64,000 bases of DNA from Bradyrhizobium sp. ISRA464 (GCF_029910095.1 NZ_CP094526.1:1984001-2048000); one strand, 5' to 3'. Shown: positions 36,037 to 45,086, counted from the stretch's first letter. Program-made: numbers and translations. The notes: a model not told the origin generated them from the sequence alone.

Positions 36037-37020
36037 ATGGCCAATGCGCGCTCGCTGGCGCTCGGCGACAAGGGCACCGTGTTCGTGGGCAGCCGCCTCG
36101 TCGACAAGATCTATGCGATCATCAACAAGGACGGCAAACGCTCGGTCAAGGTGCTCGCCTCCGGCCTCTATCGCCCGAACGGCGTCGCCTTCAAGAACGG
36201 CACGCTCTACATCGCCGAGCTCTCGCAGGTCTCCAAGATCGACAAGATCGAGGACGTCCTCGACAACCCGCCGAAGCCCACCGTAATCTACGACAAGCTG
36301 CCGAAGGACGAGGCGCATGGCTGGAAGTTCATCGCCATCGGTCCTGACAACAAGCTCTACGTCCCGGTCGGCCAACCCGGCAACAACGTGCTGCACGACG
36401 CCGATCACGGCCAGATCCGCCGCATCAATCTCGACGGCACCGGCGCCGAGGTCTACGCGCTCGGTGTGCGCAACTCGGTCGGCTTCGACTGGAATCCCGA
36501 GACCAAGCAAATGTACTTCACCGACAACGGGCGCGACTGGTTGTCGGAGACCGTGCCGGAAGACGAGCTCAACCGCGTCACCAGGGCCGGCGAGGATTTC
36601 GGCGCGCCGTACTGCTACCAGGGCAACATCATCGACCAGGAGCTCGGCTGGGGTAAGTCCTGCAAGGACTACACGCCGCCGGTCGGCCTGATGGGCCCGC
36701 ATACCGCCTCGCTCGGCATGCGCTTCTACACCGGCAGCATGTTCCCGAAGTCCTACAAGAACGCGATCTTCGTCGCGCGCCACGGCTCCTGGAACAAGAC
36801 GCAGAAGCAGGGCGGTGACGTCGTCGTCGTCAAGTTGAACAAGGACGGCACCGTAAAGTCGGTCGAGCCGTTCCTGACCGGCTTTCTCCAGGACAACAAG
36901 TATGTCGGCCGCCCCGTCGACGTGATGCTGTTGAAGGACGGCTCGCTGCTCGTTTCCGACGACTGGAACGGCGCGGTCTACCGCGTCACCTACGGTAAGC
37001 CGAAAGTCGCCGACCGGTAA
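36037..37020 (+). CDS. Sorbosone dehydrogenase-type PQQ/beta-propeller protein, 5' end damaged
   Basis: 327 residues if translation starts at ATG 36037. The family homology begins earlier, in the same frame, with WELKVPAGFNVEVYAAGMANA (35986-36048), but upstream of it there is no ATG, GTG or TTG before the stop at 35878. The signal peptide expected for a periplasmic propeller enzyme is therefore missing. The rest is intact: RSLALGDKGTVFVGSR, NGVAFKNGTLYIAEL, GVRNSVGFDWNPETKQMYF, and TASLGMRFYTGSMFP. Such proteins oxidise aldoses or sorbosone with PQQ, which fits its place beside the pqq operon. It is probably a decayed gene. Confidence 0.7.
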   Translation: MANARSLALGDKGTVFVGSRLVDKIYAIINKDGKRSVKVLASGLYRPNGVAFKNGTLYIAELSQVSKIDKIEDVLDNPPKPTVIYDKLPKDEAHGWKFIAIGPDNKLYVPVGQPGNNVLHDADHGQIRRINLDGTGAEVYALGVRNSVGFDWNPETKQMYFTDNGRDWLSETVPEDELNRVTRAGEDFGAPYCYQGNIIDQELGWGKSCKDYTPPVGLMGPHTASLGMRFYTGSMFPKSYKNAIFVARHGSWNKTQKQGGDVVVVKLNKDGTVKSVEPFLTGFLQDNKYVGRPVDVMLLKDGSLLVSDDWNGAVYRVTYGKPKVADR

Positions 37021-37040
37021 GTCGAATTAGCGCAGTCACC

Positions 37041-37160
37041 GTCGTTGCGAGCCACCCGGTCGGCGCGAAGCGCCGCCGGATGTCAAGCTCCGCGAAGCAA
37101 TCCATTTCGCCACTTGCCGAGAGATGGATTGCTTCGTCGCTTCGCTCCTCGCAATGACGG
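37041..37160. repeat. GCGAAGCAATCCAT palindromic repeat, copy 1 (long form)
   Basis: Imperfect palindrome with AAGCAATCCAT and ATGGATTGCTT arms and outer CGTCGTTGCGAG / CTCGCAATGACGG ends. This copy carries the extra left part GAGCCACCCGGTCGGCGCGA, also found in copy 5 (58500-58650). It separates the dehydrogenase and cytochrome genes. Confidence 0.8.
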
Positions 37161-37179
37161 CACATGCCGGAAGCGACCC

Positions 37180-37748
37180 ATGCACAAAACCATCACCGCA
37201 GTCCTAGCATTCACCTTCATCTCCTCCGCAACCGCCGAAACCATCCAAGAGCGCGCCGCGCCGTGCTTTGCCTGCCACGGCGATCACGGCATATCGGAAA
37301 CCGAGAACACGCCCTCGCTCGGCGGCCAGCAGGCGCCGTATGCGCTAATCCAGCTCTTCATGTTTCGCGGGAAGCTGCGCGTGTTCGAGCCGATGAACGA
37401 GATGGCGAAGCCGCTGACCGACGACGATCTCAGGGCCTTCTCCGATTTCATCGCGACCCTGCCGAAGCCCGCGCCGCCCGCGGATACCGGCGATCCGGCG
37501 CGGATCGCGCGCGGCCAGGCGCTCGCGCAGCGGATCCATTGCAACACCTGCCACAACACGGATTATTCGGGGAAGGAGAACGTCCCGCGCATCGCCAACC
37601 AGCGCGAGGATTATCTCGCCAAGACGCTCGCCGAATACAAGGACAACAGCCGACACGGCTACGACGCCACCATGGCCGACGTGATGCAGACGGGGTGACC
37701 AAGGACCAGATCGCCGATCTTGCCTATTACATCGCCCGCGTTCGCTGA
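37180..37748 (+). pseudogene. Dihaem cytochrome c with C-terminal frameshift
   Basis: From ATG 37180 the frame has a signal ([15 protein letters not shown]) and two haem sites, CFACH (Cys29, Cys32, His33) and CNTCH (121-125), as in cytochrome c4/c553-like proteins. The frame stops at 37696-37698 after DVMQTG. The next frame continues with [17 protein letters not shown] up to a stop ending at 37748, exactly the C-terminal helix expected for the family. A single-base loss near the run GGGG at 37691-37694 explains it. Both haems and the Met-containing segment are before the break, so a shortened protein might still be made. It would have been an electron acceptor for a periplasmic dehydrogenase. 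Confidence 0.75.
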
Positions 37749-37821
37749 CATCCTGGGCAGCGGAGCGCTGGCCTTGTCCCTCGTGCGGCGCTAAAACGCC
37801 TCCCGTCACACGGAGTTGCAC

Positions 37822-39213
37822 ATGCAGGATCTTTGGCGTCTGTCGGCCACTGAGCTGGCCAGCCTCATCAAATCCAGGAAAGTTTCGGCGAAGGAGGCGG
37901 CGCAGGCGGGGCTTGCCCGGCTCGATGCGGTCAACCCGAAGATCAACGCGGTGGTCGATCACCGGCCGGACGACGTGCTGGCGCAGGCCGCTTCGATCGA
38001 TGCGGCGATCGCGCGCGGCGAGGAGGCAGGGCCGCTTGCCGGCGTGCCCGTCACGATCAAGGTCAATGTCGACCAGGAAGGCTATGCCACCACCAACGGC
38101 TTGAAGCTGCAGCGCGACACCATCGCCAAGGTCGACAATCCCGTGGTCGCCAATCTGCGCAAGTCCGGCGCGGTGCTGCTCGGCCGCACCAACTGCCCGG
38201 CCTTCTCCTATCGCTGGTTTACCACCAACCTCATTCACGGCGACACCAAGAATCCGCGCGATCCCGGCATCACGCCGGGCGGTTCCTCGGGCGGCGCGGG
38301 TGCGGCGGTCGCGGCCGGCATCGGCCACATCGCCCACGGCACCGACATCGCCGGCTCGATCCGTTATCCCGCCTATGCCTGCGGCGTGCACGGCCTGCGG
38401 CCGAGCATGGGCCGCATCCCGGCCTTCAACCCGGCGCTGCCGGAACGTCCGATCGGCCCGCAGATCAGCGCGGTGTCCGGCCCGCTGGCGCGCACCGTCA
38501 ACGACCTGCGCATCGCGCTGGCGGCGATGTCGGCGCCGGACTATCGCGATCCCTGGTATGCGCCGGTGCCGCTCGAGGGATCGCCGCGGGAGACGCGCGT
38601 CGCGATGTGCCTCAACCCCGATGGCCTCAACCCGGTGCCCGAGGTGGTCGCCGCGGTGGCCGATGCCGGCAAGCGGCTGCAGCGGGCGGGCTGGATCGTC
38701 GAGGAGATCGCCAACACGGCGCCCCTGCGCGAGGCCGCCGAGATCCAGACCAAGCTCTGGCTCGGCGACGGCTACGAAGCACAGCTCGCGACCGCCGAGC
38801 GCGAGGGCGATCCCGGCGCGCTCGCCTGCCTGCGCGGCAACCGCGCCAAGGTACATCCGTTCGACCTGTCGCAGGCGCTCACCCGCCGCGCCACGCTGAC
38901 CCGCGAGTGGTTTGCGTTCTTCGAGCAATATCCGGTGCTGCTGCTGCCGGTGTCGGGCGAGTTGCCGTTCCCCGATCAGCTCGACTGCAAGGATGAGGCG
39001 TCGTTTGCGCGGGTATGGCACGCACAGCTGCCGCAGATTGCCATTCCCTTCATGGGGCTTCCCGGGCTAACGGTCTCCACCGGCTTGGTCGGGCGGATTC
39101 CGGTCGGCGTGCAGCTGGTCGCCGGCCGCTATCGCGAAGATCTCTGCCTTGCCGCAGGCGAGGCGATCGAGGCCGGCGGCACGCCGTCGGCGGCGATCGA
39201 TCCGGCGACATAG
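37822..39213 (+). CDS. Amidase signature family enzyme
   Basis: 463 residues from ATG 37822, six bases after CGGAG; a TTG at 37816 is in frame but too near the ribosome site. The Ser-cisSer-Lys triad fits Lys80 (VTIKVNVD), Ser155 (GGSSGG) and Ser179 (GTDIAGSI, with Ala where Gly is usual). It hydrolyses an amide of unknown identity in the cytoplasm. No transporter or pathway genes are adjacent. A glutathione peroxidase gene follows 18 bases later. Confidence 0.92.
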   Translation: MQDLWRLSATELASLIKSRKVSAKEAAQAGLARLDAVNPKINAVVDHRPDDVLAQAASIDAAIARGEEAGPLAGVPVTIKVNVDQEGYATTNGLKLQRDTIAKVDNPVVANLRKSGAVLLGRTNCPAFSYRWFTTNLIHGDTKNPRDPGITPGGSSGGAGAAVAAGIGHIAHGTDIAGSIRYPAYACGVHGLRPSMGRIPAFNPALPERPIGPQISAVSGPLARTVNDLRIALAAMSAPDYRDPWYAPVPLEGSPRETRVAMCLNPDGLNPVPEVVAAVADAGKRLQRAGWIVEEIANTAPLREAAEIQTKLWLGDGYEAQLATAEREGDPGALACLRGNRAKVHPFDLSQALTRRATLTREWFAFFEQYPVLLLPVSGELPFPDQLDCKDEASFARVWHAQLPQIAIPFMGLPGLTVSTGLVGRIPVGVQLVAGRYREDLCLAAGEAIEAGGTPSAAIDPAT

Positions 39214-39231
39214 GTCACGACGAGAGACAAG

Positions 39232-39708
39232 ATGCCGAGCGTCTATGATTTCACCGCCAGGTCGCTGGCCGGCGAGGACGTGCCGTTGCAGCGGTTCGAG
39301 GGGCAGGTGCTGCTGATCGTCAACACCGCGAGCGCCTGCGGCTTCACGCCGCAATGCAAGGGCCTGCAGGAGCTGCACGCCGACCTGTCGCCGCGCGGTT
39401 TCGCGGTGCTCGGCTTTCCCTGCAACCAGTTCGGCGCACAGGAGCCGGGGACGGCGGCGCAGATTGCGGAGTTCTGCAAGACCAATTACGCCGTGACGTT
39501 CCCGATGTTCGCCAAGATCGACGTCAACGGAACCAATGCGCACCCGCTGTATGACTACCTGAAGCGTGAGAAGTCGGGCCTGCTCGGCGCATCGATCAAA
39601 TGGAATTTCACCAAATTCCTGGTCGATCGCGCCGGCAAGGTGGTGGCGCGGCATGCGCCGACCGCTCGGCCCGAAGGATTGAGGAAGGATATCGAGGCGC
39701 TGCTATGA
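39232..39708 (+). CDS. Glutathione peroxidase (Cys type)
   Basis: 158 residues. The catalytic tetrad is visible: Cys36 (TASACGFTPQC), Gln66 (FPCNQFGAQEP) and Trp124/Asn125 (IKWNFTKFLVD); Cys82 may be the resolving residue as in thioredoxin-dependent family members. It reduces peroxides in the cytoplasm. The stop overlaps the start of a DUF3297 gene by 4 bases (ATGA), so the two are coupled. Confidence 0.95.
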   Translation: MPSVYDFTARSLAGEDVPLQRFEGQVLLIVNTASACGFTPQCKGLQELHADLSPRGFAVLGFPCNQFGAQEPGTAAQIAEFCKTNYAVTFPMFAKIDVNGTNAHPLYDYLKREKSGLLGASIKWNFTKFLVDRAGKVVARHAPTARPEGLRKDIEALL

Positions 39709-39971
39709 GCGAGAACAACGACACCACCAACGACCAATTGCCGGACCGCCTCTCGGTCGATCCGAACAGCCCGTATTACAACGCGGAGATTCTGGCGCGC
39801 GACGTCGGCATCCGCTTCAAGGGCGTCGAGAAGACCAATGTCGAGGAATACTGCGTCAGCGAGGGCTGGGTGCGCGTCACCGCCGGCAATGCCAAGGACC
39901 GCTACGGCAATCCGCTGACCATCAAGGTGCACGGTCCGGTCGAACCGTATTTCCGGGATAAGAAGTCCTGA
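39705..39971 (+). CDS. DUF3297 family protein
   Basis: 88 residues, MSENNDTTNDQLPDRLSVDP then NSPYYNAEILARDVGIRFKG and a C-terminal GPVEPYF. The family is annotated as glutathione-peroxidase-associated in some genomes, which fits its 4-base overlap with that gene. It has no signal peptide. Function unknown. Confidence 0.9.
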   Translation: MSENNDTTNDQLPDRLSVDPNSPYYNAEILARDVGIRFKGVEKTNVEEYCVSEGWVRVTAGNAKDRYGNPLTIKVHGPVEPYFRDKKS

Positions 39972-39985
39972 GGCGCTCCCTGCGC

Positions 39986-40070
39986 CGTCATTGCGAGCGA
40001 AGCGAAGCAATCCATCCCTCCGCTTGTCGAGAAATGGATTGCTTCGTCGCTTCGCTCCTCGCAATGACGG
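39986..40070. repeat. GCGAAGCAATCCAT palindromic repeat, copy 2
   Basis: CGTCATTGCGAGCGAAGCGA at the left and TCGCTTCGCTCCTCGCAATG at the right form inverse-complementary ends, with GCAATCCAT/ATGGATTGC inner arms. It is located 14 bases after DUF3297 and 42 bases before tarD. Confidence 0.85.
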
Positions 40071-40112
40071 TGACAAGAGAAGCGGGGATCCAACTTAGAG
40101 AGCGACAACACC

Positions 40113-41282
40113 ATGTCCGTCCGTATCGTCGATGTCCGCGAGGTCACCAAGCCGATCTCCTCGCCGATCCGCAACGCCTATATCGACTTCACCAAGATGA
40201 CCTCGAGCCTGGTCGCCGTCGTCACTGACGTGGTGCGCGGCGGCAGGCGGGTGATCGGTTACGGCTTCAATTCCAACGGCCGCTACGGACAGGGCGGCCT
40301 GATCCGCGAGCGCTTCGCGCCGCGGCTCAGGGAAGCCGATCCCAAGTCGCTGCTTGACGCCAGCGGCGACAATCTCGATCCGGACAAGGTCTGGTCGACC
40401 TTGATGTCGAACGAGAAGCCGGGCGGTCACGGCGAGCGCTCGGTCGCGGTCGGCACCATCGACATGGCGGTGTGGGATGCGGTGGCGAAGATCGCCGGCA
40501 AGCCGCTGTTCCGCCTGCTCGCCGAACGCCACGGCCTGACCGCCAATCCGCGCGTCTTCGTCTACGCCGCCGGCGGCTATTACTATCCGGGTAAGGATCT
40601 CGGCGGCCTGCGCAAGGAAATGCGCGGCTATCTCGACCGCGGCTACAACGTCGTGAAGATGAAGATCGGCGGCGCATCGCTGGCCGAGGACCGCGAACGC
40701 ATCGAGGCGGTGCTGAAGGAGATCGGCAAGGACGCGCAGCTCGCGGTCGATGCCAACGGCCGCTTCGATCTGGAGACCGCGATCGCCTACGCCAAGATGC
40801 TGCGGGACTATCCGCTGTTCTGGTACGAGGAGGCCGGCGATCCGCTTGATTATGCGCTGCAGGCGGCGCTCGCCGAGTTCTATCCGGGCGCGATGGCAAC
40901 CGGCGAGAACCTGTTCAGCCACCAGGATGCGAGGAACCTGATCCGCTACGGCGGCATGCGGCCGGATCGCGACTGGCTGCAATTCGACTGCGCACTGTCC
41001 TACGGGCTCTGCGAATATCAGCGCACGCTCGCCGTGCTGAAGACCCATGGCTGGTCGCCGAGCCGTTGCATCCCGCATGGTGGCCACCAGATGTCGCTCA
41101 ACATCGCGGCCGGCCTCGGGCTCGGCGGCAATGAGAGCTATCCCGACCTGTTCCAGCCGTATGGCGGCTTCCCGGATGGGGTGCGCGTCGAGAACGGCCA
41201 CATCGTCATGCCCGACCTTCCCGGCATCGGCTTCGAGGGCAAGTCGGATCTCTACAAGGAAATGAAGGCGCTGGCGGAGTAG
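40113..41282 (+). CDS. tarD: D-tartrate dehydratase (enolase superfamily)
   Basis: 389 residues. Active-site residues fall on the numbers I recall for the characterised Bradyrhizobium enzyme: Lys182/Lys184 (VKMKIGG), metal ligands Asp213 (VDANGR), Glu239 (WYEE) and Glu265 (TGEN), and His322 (IPHGGHQ). The sequence around SNEKPGGHGERSVAVGTIDM and FVYAAGGYYYPGK is near-identical to memory of that protein. It dehydrates D-tartrate to oxaloacetate in the cytoplasm. No tartrate transporter is adjacent. Confidence 0.93.
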   Translation: MSVRIVDVREVTKPISSPIRNAYIDFTKMTSSLVAVVTDVVRGGRRVIGYGFNSNGRYGQGGLIRERFAPRLREADPKSLLDASGDNLDPDKVWSTLMSNEKPGGHGERSVAVGTIDMAVWDAVAKIAGKPLFRLLAERHGLTANPRVFVYAAGGYYYPGKDLGGLRKEMRGYLDRGYNVVKMKIGGASLAEDRERIEAVLKEIGKDAQLAVDANGRFDLETAIAYAKMLRDYPLFWYEEAGDPLDYALQAALAEFYPGAMATGENLFSHQDARNLIRYGGMRPDRDWLQFDCALSYGLCEYQRTLAVLKTHGWSPSRCIPHGGHQMSLNIAAGLGLGGNESYPDLFQPYGGFPDGVRVENGHIVMPDLPGIGFEGKSDLYKEMKALAE

Positions 41283-41298
41283 CAAAGCGCGCGCCGAT

Positions 41299-41379
41299 CG
41301 TCATTGCGCGCGAAGCGACTTGTCCGCCTTCGCCAAGGCTTCGGCGGACAAGTCGTCGCTTTCGCTCCTCGCAACGACG
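41299..41379. repeat. Variant palindromic repeat with CGACTTGTCCGCC arms
   Basis: Same outer ends as the other copies (CGTCATTGCG, CTCCTCGCAACGACG) but with a different core: GCGACTTGTCCGCCTTCGCC pairs with a later GGCGGACAAGTCGTCGC. It forms a long hairpin between the convergent tarD and mcd genes and can serve as a bidirectional terminator. Confidence 0.8.
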
Positions 41380-41394
41380 TGGAGAATTCTGCGG

Positions 41395-42750
41395 CTACTG
41401 CCCCAGCCGCATGTCCAGCAAGCGGCGGCCTTCGCCCTTGAGCAGCTTCTTCACCGCGCTCGAGGCGATCACTTCGCCGGTGTTGGCGTAGGCCTCGTGG
41501 TTCTTCTCGATGTCCTCGATGCGGTAGAGATAGTTGACCATGATGCCGGCGGATTCGCGCAGGCCCTTCGGCGAGAGATCGCCGAGCCAGTTGATCCGCT
41601 CCAGCCGCGCACCGTTGCCGAGATGGAAGCGTGCGACCGAGTCGATCAGCCGGCCCTTCGACGTACGCGCCTTCAGGAAATAGTAGGCGGCAAGCGGCTC
41701 CAGCACCGCACGCAGCTGCGTCGCAAGCTCGGCATTCTCGAACCAGTCGGGCTTGTCGAGGCTTTCCAGCAACTGGCGATCGTCGTCGGTGAGCGGCACG
41801 TCGGTCGCCTGCTTCACCCATTGCACGAAGCCCGGCACCGGCGACAGCGTCACGAAATTGTCGAGCTTCGGCAATTCGCGGCGCAGCTCCTCGACCACCT
41901 GCTTGATCAGGAAGCTGCCGAAGGAGATGCCGCCGAGCCCGCGCTGCGTGTTCGAGATCGAATAGAACACGGCGGTGCGGGCGCGCTCGACCGGCACCGG
42001 CTCGCGCTCCTCGGCGAGCAGCGGCGCGATCGCGCCCGGGATCGATTCGGTCAGCGCCACCTCGACGAAGATCAATGGCTCGTCTGCGAGGGCGGGGTGG
42101 AAGAAGGCGTAGCAGCGGCGGTCGACCGGGTCGATGCGCCGGCGCAAATCGTCCCAGTCGCGGATTTCGTGCACGGCCTCGTAGCGGATGATCTTTTCCA
42201 GAATATTGGCCGGCGACGACCAGTCTATCCTGCGCAGCACGAGAAATCCCCTGTTGAACCAGGATGAGAGCAGATGCACCACGTCGCGGTCGAGCACGGC
42301 GAGGTCCTTGTTGCCCTTCATCAGTGAAAGCAGATCGGATCGCATCGACACCAGCTCGCCGGTGCCGCCCGGCGCGCGGTTGAGCCGACGAATCAATTCC
42401 TGCCGGCGCGGTTCGGAGGCGAAATGCAGGTCGCTGGCGTCGTCGCCATTGGCTTGCGCGCGCCAGCTGTCGATCGCCTGCGACAATCTGGCCTGGTCGG
42501 CTCCGAAATCGCGGGCCAGCGTGTGGAAGAAGGAGAGGCGGCCGTCGCCATCGAGGTGGTGGTAGCGGTCGAGCACCTCGCGCGCCATTGCGGTGCCGGA
42601 GGCCTCGCCGCGCCCAGATAGCAGCGCCTCGCACAATTCCAGCAGCTCGGAAGGATCCTGCTTGTCGTCGGTCGGGACGGCGCGGCGGAGCAGGGTGCGG
42701 CCGCGTTCGGAAATCGTCGCGAGCAGATCGGAGAAAAAGGCGTTGGCCAT
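41395..42750 (-). CDS. mcd: Malonyl-CoA decarboxylase
   Basis: 451 residues, full length for the family. The N-terminal helical domain (AMAREVLDRYHHLDGDGRLSFFHTLARDFG) and the GNAT-like catalytic domain (HEIRDWDDLRRRIDPVDRRCYAFFHPALADEPLIFVEVAL) are both clear, and the conserved region SNTQRGLGGISFGSFLIKQVV follows. It converts malonyl-CoA to acetyl-CoA, in rhizobia as part of malonate use (matA). The usual matBC partners are not adjacent. No targeting signal is present. Confidence 0.94.
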   Translation of the reverse strand: MANAFFSDLLATISERGRTLLRRAVPTDDKQDPSELLELCEALLSGRGEASGTAMAREVLDRYHHLDGDGRLSFFHTLARDFGADQARLSQAIDSWRAQANGDDASDLHFASEPRRQELIRRLNRAPGGTGELVSMRSDLLSLMKGNKDLAVLDRDVVHLLSSWFNRGFLVLRRIDWSSPANILEKIIRYEAVHEIRDWDDLRRRIDPVDRRCYAFFHPALADEPLIFVEVALTESIPGAIAPLLAEEREPVPVERARTAVFYSISNTQRGLGGISFGSFLIKQVVEELRRELPKLDNFVTLSPVPGFVQWVKQATDVPLTDDDRQLLESLDKPDWFENAELATQLRAVLEPLAAYYFLKARTSKGRLIDSVARFHLGNGARLERINWLGDLSPKGLRESAGIMVNYLYRIEDIEKNHEAYANTGEVIASSAVKKLLKGEGRRLLDMRLGQ

Positions 42751-42889
42751 TGGCGGGTCGTATCCAGTTTAGCCGAACCTTACACGGGATTTAAGGCCGG
42801 GAGCACTGGAATCAAGCGCATGGATCGTACGGAAATATGTCGCGGCACAACAATGGTATAATTGGTCGGCGCTTGATGACGGATCGCGT

Positions 42890-43690
42890 TCACGTTTTCT
42901 CCGCGAATTCCGTCGGCGTCTTGCCGGTCACCTGGCGGAAGGCGTGCGAGAATGCCGGCACGCTGGCATAGCCGAGGTCGGATGCGACCTGCTTGACCGA
43001 AACATTGGCATCGGTCGAGAGACGCTGGATCGCAGCCGCGATGCGGGCGCGCTGGCACCAGCTCTTGAAGGAGAGTTGCGTCTCCGCCGAGAACAGCCGC
43101 GACAGCGTCCGTGCCGAGGTGCCGACGGTGCGCGCCAGCGACTCGATTTCGTAGTCGCGCGTTGGATCCACCAGCACGACGTCGGCGGCGCGCCGGCAAC
43201 GCGGCTCCTGCGGCAACGGAATGAAGGTCGCGGGATCCTCGGCCCGGTGCAGCTCCAGCATCAGCAGCCTGACCAGGAGCTCGGTGCGCTCGCGGCTGCT
43301 GGCGCTATCGAACAGCGCAAGGATCGCCTGGTGCAGCAGCGGCGACACCCGCACCACGAATTCATTGGCGAGGCTGTCGCTGCGTTTCTCGCGCGCAAGC
43401 CACGCCTGGTCGAAATACAGCGTCCGCATCTCGATGTCGGCAAGCACGTCGATCGCATGCGCAAGCAGGGCAGGGACCCAGACCGCGCGGTCCGGCGGCA
43501 CCAGCCAGCGGCCCTTCGGCGTGGTCACCTGCATGGTGCCCTTCGCGGCATAGACCAGTTGCGCCTCGCGGTGCATGTGCGGGTCGAGCCGGACGCCTTT
43601 CCTGTAGGTGCGCGCGACGAGGTGCACGCCGTCGTCGGCGGCGCGCCGGTCGTCATGAAGCGCTCGGATTGGCGGTTCGGCGATAGTCAT
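42890..43690 (-). CDS. AraC family transcriptional regulator (cupin sensor)
   Basis: 266 residues from ATG 43690; a second ATG three codons upstream at 43699 is possible. The N-terminal cupin half has RLDPHMHREAQLVYAAKGTMQV, and the C-terminal pair of helix-turn-helix motifs has YEIESLARTVGTSARTLSRLF and VSVKQVASDLGYASVPAFSHAFRQVTG. It is divergent from the MFS gene and most likely controls it, responding to a small ligand bound by the cupin. Confidence 0.92.
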   Translation of the reverse strand: MTIAEPPIRALHDDRRAADDGVHLVARTYRKGVRLDPHMHREAQLVYAAKGTMQVTTPKGRWLVPPDRAVWVPALLAHAIDVLADIEMRTLYFDQAWLAREKRSDSLANEFVVRVSPLLHQAILALFDSASSRERTELLVRLLMLELHRAEDPATFIPLPQEPRCRRAADVVLVDPTRDYEIESLARTVGTSARTLSRLFSAETQLSFKSWCQRARIAAAIQRLSTDANVSVKQVASDLGYASVPAFSHAFRQVTGKTPTEFAEKT

Positions 43691-43758
43691 TGGCGACATT
43701 CCGTCAGGACAAGTTTCTATAACCTATTTTCGAGCAATTGAAGATTCAGGACTGCCCC

Positions 43759-44937
43759 ATGAACAGCCCCGGCCGGGTGATTACCTTCGTCAACGCCGCC
43801 CACTTTATCGACCACTATTCGATGCTGATTTTCGCCGCCGCGGTCATCATCATGGGCCCGGCGCTCGGCATGGCCTATTCGGAGCTTCTGCCCTATGCGA
43901 CGCCGGGCTTCATCGCCTTCGGCGCCGGCTCGCTGATCACGGGGTGGCTCGGCGACCGCTGGAGCCGCCGCCACATGATGGTGATCTTCTTCGTCGGGAT
44001 CGGGCTTTCGATGATCTCGGTCGGCTTCGTGCAGACGCCGTTGCAGCTCGGCGCCGCGCTGCTTGCGATCGGCATCTTCGCCTCGATCTACCATCCGGTT
44101 GGCACCGCCATGATCGTGTCCTACGCCGAGAAGCTCGGCGCGCAGATGGGAATCAACGGCGTCTGGGGCAATCTCGGTGTCGCCTCCTCGGCGCTGGTCA
44201 CCGGCGTGATCGGCCAGTATCTCGGCTGGCGCTGGGCCTTCATCCTGCCCGGCATGATCACCGTTTTGATCGGCATCGCCTTTGCGATGACCGTGGTGCA
44301 TGAGGACCGCAAGGGCTCCAAGCAGGCCGCGGCCCAGGTCCGCGTCGCCAAGGAGGACATGTGGCGTGTGGTGCTGGCGCTGCTCATCGTCGTGATTGCG
44401 ATCTCGACCACCTTCAATGCGGTGACGGTGGCGCTGCCAAAACTGTTCGCCGAACGGCTCGCCGACCTGACCAAGAGCCCGGCGCTGCTCGGCCTGATCG
44501 CGGCCGGGGTCTACGTGTTCGGCGCGATGACGCAGTACACCATCGGCAAGTTGCTGGACAAACATTCGCTGAAGGCGGTAGCCCTGCCGCTTTCCTTAGT
44601 GCTGGCGCCGTTCCTCTATCTCGCGGCGAGCCTGTCGAACCTGCCGCTGATCCTGGTCTCGATCGGCATCGTGATGGGCGCCTTCGGCCAGGTGACCGTC
44701 AATGACGCTATGGTCGGCAAATACACCACCGAGGAATGGCGCTCGCGTGCTTATGCGGTGCGCTACTTCGTCGGCTTCACCGCCGCCGGCGCCTCGGTCG
44801 GTCTTGTCGCCTGGCTCTACGATCAGGGCGGCTTCACGACGATGCTGCGTGCGTTTGCGGCGCTGTGCTTGCTCGCGGTCGCCGCCGCGATCATCCTGCC
44901 GCGCGAGATCAGGACGCCTGTCGCGCAGGTGAATTGA
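43759..44937 (+). CDS. MFS transporter
   Basis: 392 residues from ATG 43759; a TTG at 43738 is also in frame. About twelve membrane helices are evident. The cytoplasmic loop after the second helix is GWLGDRWSRRHMM, the MFS signature. The fourth helix region has IYHPVGTAMIVSYAEKLGAQMG, as in the fosmidomycin-resistance-like subgroup. The cargo is unknown. The divergent AraC gene starts 68 bases away, suggesting drug- or metabolite-inducible efflux or uptake. Confidence 0.9.
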   Translation: MNSPGRVITFVNAAHFIDHYSMLIFAAAVIIMGPALGMAYSELLPYATPGFIAFGAGSLITGWLGDRWSRRHMMVIFFVGIGLSMISVGFVQTPLQLGAALLAIGIFASIYHPVGTAMIVSYAEKLGAQMGINGVWGNLGVASSALVTGVIGQYLGWRWAFILPGMITVLIGIAFAMTVVHEDRKGSKQAAAQVRVAKEDMWRVVLALLIVVIAISTTFNAVTVALPKLFAERLADLTKSPALLGLIAAGVYVFGAMTQYTIGKLLDKHSLKAVALPLSLVLAPFLYLAASLSNLPLILVSIGIVMGAFGQVTVNDAMVGKYTTEEWRSRAYAVRYFVGFTAAGASVGLVAWLYDQGGFTTMLRAFAALCLLAVAAAIILPREIRTPVAQVN

Positions 44938-44990
44938 CGGCGGGAACGCTTTACCGCGCCGGTTCCGCTTAATCTTACTGCGGCATATCC

Positions 44991-45086
44991 CCTCATCCTG
45001 AGGAGACCGCGAAGCGGGCGTCTCGAAGGATGTAGGCCACAGCCTCATGGTTCGAGACGCGCGTTCCGCGCTCCTCACCATGAGGG
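44991..45086. repeat. CCTCATCCTGAGGA dispersed repeat
   Basis: The left arm CCTCATCCTGAGGAGACCGC and GCGTCTCGAAGGATG is followed by CCTCATGGTTCGAGACGCGC and CTCCTCACCATGAGGG. The GTCTCGAA/TTCGAGAC arms are inverse complements. This element is very common in alphaproteobacterial intergenic DNA of this group. The rest of the 330-base gap (44938-45267) holds no gene. Confidence 0.8.
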
